DNA of 12,863 nt, taken from Bacteroidales bacterium Bact_23. GTDB lineage: Bacteria; Bacteroidota; Bacteroidia; Bacteroidales; Lentimicrobiaceae. The stretch lies in the NCBI GenBank assembly GCA_001603685.1, contig LUZO01000395.1, forward strand, positions 1 through 12,863, given 5' to 3'. Both the position numbers and the translations under genes were made by a program. Below the pieces are notes generated by a model that worked only from the letters and a program-made list of their open reading frames with translations, did no database searches and was not told the origin of the DNA. Below are positions 1-5,644 of the stretch, one piece after another (the stretch's first letter is position 1; each line of letters begins with the position of its first letter).

Positions 1-97
1 AGGCTGGATTGTTTTGAGAAAAAATATATTCTGAAAGTTGAATATCTGAATCTGCGGTTACTAATCAAATCCGGCGTGGGGCGGAGGCTTCAGCTGA

Positions 98-155
98 TTT
101 GTAAATTACAATCGTTAATGCCAATGGTCAAAATATTCAGAATAATTGAGCAGAG
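98..155. repeat. 58-bp dispersed repeat, copy 1
   Basis: This block matches 6877-6934 without gaps. It opens with 19 identical bases containing the odd palindrome TTGTAA-A-TTACAA (99-111). The differences across the block are all transitions. Just beyond it, ATAATT (142-147) and AATTAT (157-162) can pair around a 9-base loop. In copy 2 the corresponding arms read CAATT and AATTG, so one T-A pair has become C-G. Both copies are intergenic and in the same orientation. I do not recognise the family. Confidence 0.7.
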
Positions 156-160
156 TAATT

Positions 161-230
161 ATCCGTCAAATCCGTGTAATCTGTGTTCCATCCCTGATAG
201 CATGTGGAATGATACTGATTAAACTGATTT
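161..230. repeat. 70-bp imperfect direct repeat, copy A
   Basis: This copy aligns without gaps to 266-335 at an offset of exactly 105 bp. The shared skeleton includes the words aatccg, gtgttccat, ggaatga and ctgattt. Its two halves are roughly complementary (atctgtgttccat against atgtggaatgatactgat), so it could fold as an imperfect hairpin. From general memory, AATCCGTGT-type intergenic repeats are common in Bacteroidota and other environmental bacteria, but no family name can be given. Confidence 0.65.
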
Positions 231-265
231 TTAATTGATAGTAACCGAATTATTTATCTGTGATT

Positions 266-335
266 ATCTGTAAAATCCGCGTCATCCGTGTTCCATTCCT
301 GATTGCACACGGAATGACACGGATTAAGCTGATTT
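266..335. repeat. 70-bp imperfect direct repeat, copy B
   Basis: This is the better-paired copy. ATCCGTGT plus CATTCC on the left pairs with GGAATG plus ACACGGAT on the right, leaving a two-base bulge, around a loop near tgattgcac. The same bulge position is recognisable in copy A, whose stem has decayed. Copy B is therefore closer to a folded ancestral form. Confidence 0.65.
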
Positions 336-368
336 ACACTGGTTATTAATTGTTAATTGATCATGCTC

Positions 369-382
369 TCCGCCGCGGCGGA
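369..382. repeat. 14-bp perfect GC palindrome, copy 1
   Basis: TCCGCCGCGGCGGA is its own reverse complement. The identical 14-mer occurs at 4472-4485, and a decayed version lies at 4531-4544. It can be drawn as a CCGCC/GGCGG stem, the same stem used by one unit of the hairpin array (4754-4766). It stands out in very AT-rich surroundings. Confidence 0.75.
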
Positions 383-392
383 TGTCCATTAA

Positions 393-413
393 ATTGCTCA
401 TTGCTCATTGCTC
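393..413. repeat. Three tandem attgctc heptamers
   Basis: Three perfect copies of a 7-base unit are followed by a fourth that starts attg and then diverges. It is a short microsatellite in AT-rich non-coding DNA. The 7-base period is shared by the microsatellites at 3880-3965 and 4454-4520 and by the linkers of the hairpin array. Confidence 0.75.
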
Positions 414-590
414 ATTGATTTTTCTTCTCTTAATGTTTAATTCTTAATTGAATTCCCTGTTTCGTCTCGATTAATGAAAAAAACTTTCACAAACCTAAAA
501 CCAAAGATTCTCACATCATTTATCCATTTATTCGGCATAAAAAGCATAACTTAGCCCTCTGCATTTTTTTGAAACTCTAATTCAATCGTT

Positions 591-3500
591 ATGTTAAAAA
601 AATTATTTTTTATTCTGCTGGCACTCAGCATGTCAGCAATGCTTCGTGCCGGCGATGATGCCCGCTTGCTTCGTTTCCCCGATATCAATAAAAACCTTGT
701 CGCCTTTGTTTATGCAGGCGATATCTGGACAGTTCCGGCCAATGGAGGTGAAGCCAGACGCCTGACTTCCCATGAAGGGCTTGAGCTGTTTCCGAAAATT
801 TCGCCCGATGGCAAATGGATTGCATTCTCGGCTGAATACTCAGGAAGCCGCCAGATCTGGGTTATGCCTTCCGAAGGAGGTACAGCCCGCCAGCTAACCT
901 GGTACAACGAAGTAGGTGTAATGCCTCCCCGTGGCGGTTACGATCATGTGGTTCTCGACTGGACTCCCGACAGCAAAGAGATTCTGATTCGTGCCAACCG
1001 TACTTCGTTTGGCGAAAGAAACGGCCGCTATTTTCTGGTCAGTCTCGACGGAGGCCTTGAGCGTCCGCTACCCATCGTTGATGGTGGTTTTGCCGCACTC
1101 TCACCCGATGCCAAAAAGATCGCCTTTACCCCGGTAGATCGCGAATTCCGTACCTGGAAACGCTACAAAGGCGGTCGTGCCACCGAACTGTGGACATACG
1201 ATCTGGAAAATAATACTGCCGAACAAATCACTCATTTCGCCGGTTCCGACCAGTGGCCGGTTTGGTGGGGAAATGACATCATCTTCGCCTCTGACCGCGA
1301 CCTGAGGCTCAACCTCTACCGCTACAATACGGTTACCAAACAAACCACCCAGCTCACCTTCCACAAGGATTTTGATGTGATGTGGCCCTCCGGCGAAAAC
1401 GGACAGGTGGTTTACGAAAACGGCGGCTATCTCTATAAACTGGATATTGCCTCCGGAAAATCGGAGAAGATCAATGTCACCCTGAATTTCGACAACCCCA
1501 ACCTGGTTGCGTATTACAAAAATGTGAAGGATGATATCCACAGCAGCAACATCTCACCCACCGGAAAGCGTGCGCTCTTCGATGCCCGCGGCGATATCTT
1601 CTCGGTTCCGGCTGAGAATGGGGTAATCGAAAATCTTACCCAGACCCCCGATGCCAGGGAGATCTACCCCGCATGGTCGCCCAACGGTGAGTACATCTCC
1701 TACTATTCCGATGCTACCGGCGAATATGAGATCTATCTGCTTGAAAACAAAAAGGGCGCAAAGCCCCGTCAGCTTACCAGCAACTCACATGCCTGGAAAT
1801 ATCAGGCAGAGTGGTCGCCCGACAGCAAGTATCTGGTGTACAGCGACAGAACCCTGAAGCTGTGGCTGGTGGATGTGGCAAGCGGAAAGCAGACCGAAGT
1901 GGATCATGCCACCGAAAACGAGATCCGCTCCTATGCCTTCTCACCCGATTCGGAGTGGATTACCTATACCAAAGAGAGCGACAACGGCAATTCGGCTGTC
2001 TGGGTTTACAACATCCCTTCGGCGAAAGCCACACAGCTCACCGACGACCGTTTTTCGGATAACTCGCCCGTATTCAGCAAATGCGGCAAGTTCATCTTCT
2101 TTGTTTCTGACAGGGATTTCAACCTTGAATTCTCAAGCTTCGAATTCGACTACCTCTACAATAAGTCATCGAGGATTTATGCCGTTGCGCTGAAGAACGA
2201 CGGCTCGAAAATCTTTAAAACCAAAAACGATGTTGAGCCGGTAAACAATGCAAAGCCCGCTGACGATGCCAAAGATTCGAAAGCCAAGGGCAAGGCAAAG
2301 GATACCCCTGAAAAGAAAGAGGATAAGGTTAAGGTAAGCATTGATTTTGACGGAATCAACAACCGTGTTGAGGCGCTGCCCATGCCATCGGGCAATTATT
2401 ACCTGATCGGTCCCGCCGAAGGCGGAATCCTCTATATGAGCGACGGCAAGCTGATGCGCTACAATGTAGCCGAAGAGAAGACCGAAGAGATTATGGAGCG
2501 TGCATTTATGATCAGGCCTACTGCCGATGGCAAGTCGTTCCTGTACCGCTCGGGCGCCGATTTCGGCATAGCAAAGGTGGCTCCCGGACAAAAGCCGGGT
2601 ACCGGCAGGCTGAACCTCGACCGTATGGAGATGAAGATAGATCCCCGCCGGGAGTGGAATCAGATCTACTCCGATGGATGGCGCATCTTCCGCGACTACT
2701 TCTATGTGGATAATATGCACGGTGTTGACTGGCCGGGCATTAAGGAACGCTACAGCCGGCTGTTGCCCTTCGTTGGCAGCCGCTTCGACCTGGATTATGT
2801 TATGAATGAGATTGTTTCGGAAGTGAATGCCGGCCACGCCTATGTTGACTGGGGCGATATCAAACGGGTGAAGCGCGTAAATACCGGCCTGCTTGGCGCC
2901 GAACTGGAAGCCGATGCAGCGACGGGCCGCTACCGCATTACCAAAATCTATAAAGGCGAGAACTGGAACGAATCGCGCAGATCGCCGCTGACCGAACAGG
3001 GCGTTAAGGTGAAGGAGGGCGATTACCTGATCAGCATCAACGGCAAGGAGGTAACCACTGCCGATAATCCCTATTTCTTCCTTGAGAATCTTGCCGGTGT
3101 GCCGGTAGAGATTGAGGTCAGCGCCAACGGTTCTGCCACAGGAGCGGTGGCCAGCACCATTAAACCAATCAGCAGCGAAGTGGAACTGAGGCTGTTCAAC
3201 TGGGTGGAGGAGCGCAGAGCGCTGGTTGACAAGCTTTCGGGCGGCCGCATCGGTTACATCTATGTCCCGAATACCGCTCAGGACGGCAACCGCGAACTGT
3301 TCCGGGGTATGTACACCTATCACAACAAGGAGGCGCTGATCATTGACGACCGCTACAACGGCGGCGGTTTCATCCCCGACCGCATGGCCGATCTGCTCGA
3401 CCGCCATACCCTGGTTTACTGGCACCGCAACGGACTGGTTCCGAGCAAGGCGCCCGGAATAGCCCACGACGGCCCCAAAGTGATGCTGATCAACGGCTAC

Positions 3501-3869
3501 AGCTCATCGGGCGGCGATGCATTCCCCTACTTCTTTAAGAAACTGGGACTCGGTACCCTTATCGGAACCCGCACCTGGGGCGGACTGGTCGGTATTTCGG
3601 GCAATGCACGGCTGGTGGATGGCGGCTATATCTCCGTACCCCGTTTCGGCATCTTCGACGAAAACGAAAACTGGATCATCGAAGGAATCGGCGTTTATCC
3701 CGATATCGAAGTGGTTGACCGCCCCGATCAGCTTGCAAAGGGCGAAGACCCCTCAATCCAAAAAGCCGTGGAAGTGCTGCTTAAACAGCTTGAAGCCAAA
3801 CCGGTTAAGAAAGTTAACTCACCCACGCCTCCCAACCGCTCCGAATGGATTGAGGTGGAGATAAAGTGA
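591..3869 (+). CDS. Secreted tricorn-type S41 serine protease
   Basis: The 1092-residue protein is full length compared with archaeal tricorn protease (about 1070). Residues 1-21 are a signal peptide (MLKKLFFILLALSMSAMLRA), which supports this start and a periplasmic location. Residues about 25-540 are beta-propeller repeats of the TolB/WD40-like kind, with recurring words such as SPDGKWIAF and SPDSEWITY. A Lys/Asp-rich linker spans about 545-580. A further propeller-like segment, a helical core, a PDZ-like domain (about 768-850) and the S41 catalytic domain follow. Catalytic candidates are His749 in GHAYV, Ser973 in SSSGGD and Glu1031 in IIEGIGV. Their spacing closely matches tricorn His746, Ser965 and Glu1023; the tricorn Ser745 position is Gly748. 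The inferred role is degradation of peptides or unfolded proteins in the periplasm. The gene appears monocistronic, with a terminator-like hairpin about 150 bp downstream. Confidence 0.93.
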   Translation: MLKKLFFILLALSMSAMLRAGDDARLLRFPDINKNLVAFVYAGDIWTVPANGGEARRLTSHEGLELFPKISPDGKWIAFSAEYSGSRQIWVMPSEGGTARQLTWYNEVGVMPPRGGYDHVVLDWTPDSKEILIRANRTSFGERNGRYFLVSLDGGLERPLPIVDGGFAALSPDAKKIAFTPVDREFRTWKRYKGGRATELWTYDLENNTAEQITHFAGSDQWPVWWGNDIIFASDRDLRLNLYRYNTVTKQTTQLTFHKDFDVMWPSGENGQVVYENGGYLYKLDIASGKSEKINVTLNFDNPNLVAYYKNVKDDIHSSNISPTGKRALFDARGDIFSVPAENGVIENLTQTPDAREIYPAWSPNGEYISYYSDATGEYEIYLLENKKGAKPRQLTSNSHAWKYQAEWSPDSKYLVYSDRTLKLWLVDVASGKQTEVDHATENEIRSYAFSPDSEWITYTKESDNGNSAVWVYNIPSAKATQLTDDRFSDNSPVFSKCGKFIFFVSDRDFNLEFSSFEFDYLYNKSSRIYAVALKNDGSKIFKTKNDVEPVNNAKPADDAKDSKAKGKAKDTPEKKEDKVKVSIDFDGINNRVEALPMPSGNYYLIGPAEGGILYMSDGKLMRYNVAEEKTEEIMERAFMIRPTADGKSFLYRSGADFGIAKVAPGQKPGTGRLNLDRMEMKIDPRREWNQIYSDGWRIFRDYFYVDNMHGVDWPGIKERYSRLLPFVGSRFDLDYVMNEIVSEVNAGHAYVDWGDIKRVKRVNTGLLGAELEADAATGRYRITKIYKGENWNESRRSPLTEQGVKVKEGDYLISINGKEVTTADNPYFFLENLAGVPVEIEVSANGSATGAVASTIKPISSEVELRLFNWVEERRALVDKLSGGRIGYIYVPNTAQDGNRELFRGMYTYHNKEALIIDDRYNGGGFIPDRMADLLDRHTLVYWHRNGLVPSKAPGIAHDGPKVMLINGYSSSGGDAFPYFFKKLGLGTLIGTRTWGGLVGISGNARLVDGGYISVPRFGIFDENENWIIEGIGVYPDIEVVDRPDQLAKGEDPSIQKAVEVLLKQLEAKPVKKVNSPTPPNRSEWIEVEIK

Positions 3870-3876
3870 GGCTGGG

Positions 3877-3965
3877 GCCGGAAGTCAGAAGTCGGAGGTC
3901 AGAGGTCTGAGGTCAGAAGTAAGAAGTAGGAGGTGAGAGGTGAGAGGTAAGAGGTAAGAGGAAAG
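3877..3965. repeat. Purine-rich heptamer microsatellite
   Basis: From 3880 about twelve consecutive 7-base units of the form RGARGTN can be read: ggaagtc, agaagtc, ggaggtc, agaggtc, tgaggtc, agaagta, agaagta, ggaggtg, agaggtg, agaggta, agaggta and a partial unit. Neighbouring units tend to share their last base, as expected from stepwise duplication. The 17 bases opening the block (3877-3893) recur exactly at 4451-4467, where a second such tract begins. It lies just after the protease stop codon. Confidence 0.8.
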
Positions 3966-4020
3966 ACAGATTTCATGCTCGGACTTCGCTCGGCATGGTG
4001 CTGCAAGCGTTAAAATTGTT

Positions 4021-4063
4021 GAGGGTTTATCGGGCGCCGCAGCCGCCCGATAAACCCTCTTTC
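4021..4063 (+). terminator. Strong hairpin, likely intrinsic terminator of the protease gene
   Basis: GAGGGTTTATCGGGCG (4021-4036) pairs perfectly over 16 bp with 4044-4059 around a 7-base loop (ccgcagc). On the plus strand it is followed by tctttctct, a pyrimidine-rich tail that is only a moderate U-tract. It lies about 150 bp after the protease stop codon. The stem is unusually long for a plain terminator, so a mobile hairpin element is an alternative. It could also stop antisense reading from the converging operon. Confidence 0.6.
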
Positions 4064-4357
4064 TCTATCCGAAGTGTCTGTCATCCCGACGAAGAAGGGA
4101 TCTGCTTAAGCCTGGTAATATATTGATCCAATGAAAGATAGCTTCTTCTCTACGGTGCCTGAGCCGGTGGCCGAGACGGTGGGTGAGCTGGTGGGTGAGC
4201 GGAGTCGAACCCGAGTCGAACCCCCGTCGAAGCCCAGTCGAAGGCAGAAAAGGACGGGCAGAGGGTGAGGTGTTTTACCGCCAGGTGGCACATTAGCCCG
4301 GAAACGCAGCGACGCTCCGCAACTCCATGCGGAACGCCCATTCCATCTGTAGACGAT

Positions 4358-4430
4358 AATGCCGCTCCTACGGAGCTTGATATTCAGGTGTGGGGCTTAT
4401 TTCTGCCATAATGTCGCTCCTACGGAGCTA
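4358..4430. repeat. Two copies of a 21-bp hairpin element, 52 bp apart
   Basis: 4358-4378 (aatgccgctcctacggagctt) and 4410-4430 (aatgtcgctcctacggagcta) differ at two positions. Each contains a GCTCC-TAC-GGAGC stem-loop. The sequence before each copy also shares a tctg word (tctgtagacgat and ttctgccat), so the repeating unit may be longer than 21 bp. I have a general memory of similar cgctcc/ggagc phrases scattered in Bacteroidota intergenic regions; copy number in this genome is unknown. Confidence 0.7.
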
Positions 4431-4450
4431 TGTTTTGAGAAAAGCCGGTT

Positions 4451-4530
4451 GCCGGAAGTCAGAAGTCAGAGTCCGCCGCGGCGGAGTAAGAGGTAGGAGG
4501 TAAGAGGTAGGAGGTAAGAGTGAAAAGTAA
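4451..4530. repeat. Second purine heptamer tract, split by a palindrome
   Basis: The tract opens with the same 17 bases as the first one (gccggaagtcagaagtc, 4451-4467). After 4471 it is interrupted by the 14-bp palindrome TCCGCCGCGGCGGA (4472-4485). It then resumes as alternating agaggta and ggaggta heptamers to about 4520. The flanks look like one microsatellite with a palindrome embedded in it. Confidence 0.75.
4472..4485. repeat. 14-bp perfect GC palindrome, copy 2
   Basis: This is identical to 369-382. It sits inside a purine heptamer tract with agagt on its left and gtaagagg on its right. A related imperfect form, CCCGCCGCAGCGGA, follows at 4531-4544 after the context gtaa. The first array unit (4629-4642) has a comparable left flank, aaaagtaat. 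Confidence 0.75.
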
Positions 4531-4628
4531 CCCGCCGCAGCGGACTAAAATAAACAGCCGAGCCTGGTGGTGTCTAAGCTTTTTGTCGAAGCCCTAGAAG
4601 GCAGAGGCAAAGTGAGGTAAAAAGTAAT

Positions 4629-4845
4629 CCGTCGTAAGGCGGTGCAAATGCGCCGTCAGGCGCTGCAAATGCCGAAGCCAAAGGCGGAGGCTGCAAATGC
4701 TACGGCTGGTGGCCGTGGCCGCAAATTCAAATGCACCGCCAGGTGCTTCAAATCCGCCGCAGGCGGTTCAAATGCGCCGCCAGGCGCTTCAAATCCTCAA
4801 ATCCTCAAATGCACCGCCAGGTGCTTCAAATGCGCCGCCAGGCGC
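4629..4845 (-). repeat. Array of nine small hairpins with 7-base linkers
   Basis: Units on the plus strand are at 4629-4642, 4650-4663, 4671-4691, 4699-4719, 4733-4746, 4754-4766, 4774-4787, 4811-4824 and 4832-4845. Most are a 5-bp stem around a 3-4 base loop (often GCCA), separated by tgcaaat or ttcaaat. Stems vary while staying paired: GCGCC/GGCGC, GCACC/GGTGC, CCGCC/GGCGG, CCGTC/GGCGG (one wobble) and an 8-bp GCTACGGC/GCCGTGGC. The commonest spacing is 21 bp. On the minus strand the array directly follows the response-regulator stop codon, so it would be transcribed as that operon's 3' UTR. Function is unknown; termination, message stabilisation or protein binding are possibilities. Confidence 0.8.
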
Positions 4846-4846
4846 T

Positions 4847-5644
4847 TCAAATCTTCAAATCCTCAAATCCTCCCATCCATTGTCTGAAATTAATCGCTTT
4901 CAGCCGGCTTACCATCAGATCACCGGCAAAGGGAGGGGTGAGGCGAAGTTTTAGTTTTCCGCCAAAGTGATTTTCAACCCGCTCAACCGCCTTTACATTC
5001 ACCACCAGCTGGCGGTTGGCACGGTAGAAGACTTCGGGGTCGAGCTGATCTTCGAGGGTATCCAGCGCAAAATCAATGATGTGGCTCTGGTTGCCGAAGG
5101 TTATGGCGGAGGTGATGCGGTTTTCGCTATAAAAGTAGGCGATATCCTCCACCTCAAGGCGGATGTAGGCGTCGCCCTTCGAAACCAGAAAGCGTTTCCG
5201 GTACTTCTTCTCGCCTTTTCGTATCGCTTCGAGAATTTCGGGGTAATCGGGCATCTCGTAGTCGATAATTCCCGCGCCGCGGAACGATTCAAACTTCAGG
5301 ATGGCCTCCTCCAGCTCCTTCTCTTTGAAGGGCTTAAGCAGGTAATCGATGCTGTTAACCTTAAATGCGCGGATTGCGTAATTATCGTAAGCCGTGGTAA
5401 AGATAACCATGCTTTTCACCTCTACGCGGTCGAAAATGGCAAAGCAGAGGCCGTCGGCAAGCTGGATATCCATGAAGATCAGGTCGGGGTGGGGGTTGGC
5501 GGAGAGCCACTCCACCGAGCTTTTCACGCTGTCGAGGGCGGCGGCCAGATTCCAGGCGGGCCGCAGCTTGCGGATCATCCCTTCGATAAGCCGGAGGTTG
5601 TGCCCTTCATCCTCGATGATGATTACATTTACCTGCCGTTTCAT
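4847..5644 (-). CDS. LytTR-family response regulator
   Basis: This 265-residue transcription regulator has a receiver domain (about 5-120) and a C-terminal LytTR DNA-binding domain (about 150-257). Receiver landmarks are acidic residues Glu11, Asp12 and Glu13, phospho-acceptor Asp59 in FMDIQLADG, Thr83/Thr84 in FTTAYD and Lys104 in LLKPF. LytTR features include FLVSKGDAYIRL, the DIAYFYSENR segment and FYRANRQLVVNV. It should be phosphorylated by the upstream kinase and bind promoter DNA in the cytoplasm. Its ATG overlaps the kinase stop codon as ATGA, which fixes the start and implies translational coupling. The last residues, GGFEDLKI, and the TGA stop are encoded by the edge of the hairpin/linker array, so the natural C-terminus near FRQWM has probably been replaced or extended. 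No target gene can be read from the sequence. Confidence 0.93.
   Translation of the reverse strand: MKRQVNVIIIEDEGHNLRLIEGMIRKLRPAWNLAAALDSVKSSVEWLSANPHPDLIFMDIQLADGLCFAIFDRVEVKSMVIFTTAYDNYAIRAFKVNSIDYLLKPFKEKELEEAILKFESFRGAGIIDYEMPDYPEILEAIRKGEKKYRKRFLVSKGDAYIRLEVEDIAYFYSENRITSAITFGNQSHIIDFALDTLEDQLDPEVFYRANRQLVVNVKAVERVENHFGGKLKLRLTPPFAGDLMVSRLKAINFRQWMGGFEDLKI

Larger units (their letters stand above)
1..590. other. Non-coding leader region rich in dispersed repeats
   Basis: No credible coding frame lies here. The stretch carries one copy of a 58-bp dispersed repeat (98-155), two copies of a 70-bp imperfect repeat (161-230 and 266-335), a 14-bp GC palindrome (369-382), three tandem attgctc heptamers (393-413) and AT-rich filler up to the protease start at 591. 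I looked for a Bacteroidota-type promoter (TTTG about 20 bases before TAnnTTTG) just upstream of 591 and did not find a convincing one. The left edge of the window is simply where the sequence begins. Confidence 0.7.
3870..4846. other. 977-bp repeat mosaic between converging genes
   Basis: No real gene is visible, and the short open frames here arise from repeats. In order it holds: the purine heptamer tract; a weak hairpin with arms CATGC/GCATG (3974-3997); a strong hairpin (4021-4059); the phrase catcccgacgaagaaggga (4082-4100); a phrase around ggtgagcggagtcgaacc (4194-4211) with more gtcgaa words to 4248; a stem TCCGCA/TGCGGA (4316-4333); paired 21-bp elements (4358-4430); a second purine tract split by a palindrome (4451-4530); a decayed palindrome (4531-4544); a partial echo (4585-4605) of 4226-4248; and the hairpin array. 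Several phrases resemble dispersed repeats I associate with Bacteroidota genomes, but this was not checked. Confidence 0.75.

Noticed and set aside
530..590. Promoter for the protease gene
   Set aside because: No TTTG/TAnnTTTG pair with acceptable spacing was found; only T-rich runs are present.
2166..3467. Long 433-residue open frame on the minus strand
   Set aside because: It lies wholly opposite the catalytic half of the tricorn protease, has no recognisable domain, and is a codon-bias shadow.
4106..4341. Two short minus-strand open frames of about 60 residues
   Set aside because: They are proline- and serine-rich translations of gtcgaa and ggtgag repeat words, with no start context or family match.
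4629..4845. CRISPR-like array
   Set aside because: The linkers are identical 7-mers rather than unique spacers, the units vary in sequence, and no cas gene is nearby.
4642..4970. Three overlapping short open frames of about 80 residues in different frames
   Set aside because: They translate the hairpin array and its linkers in every frame; being open in all frames reflects repeat composition, not coding.
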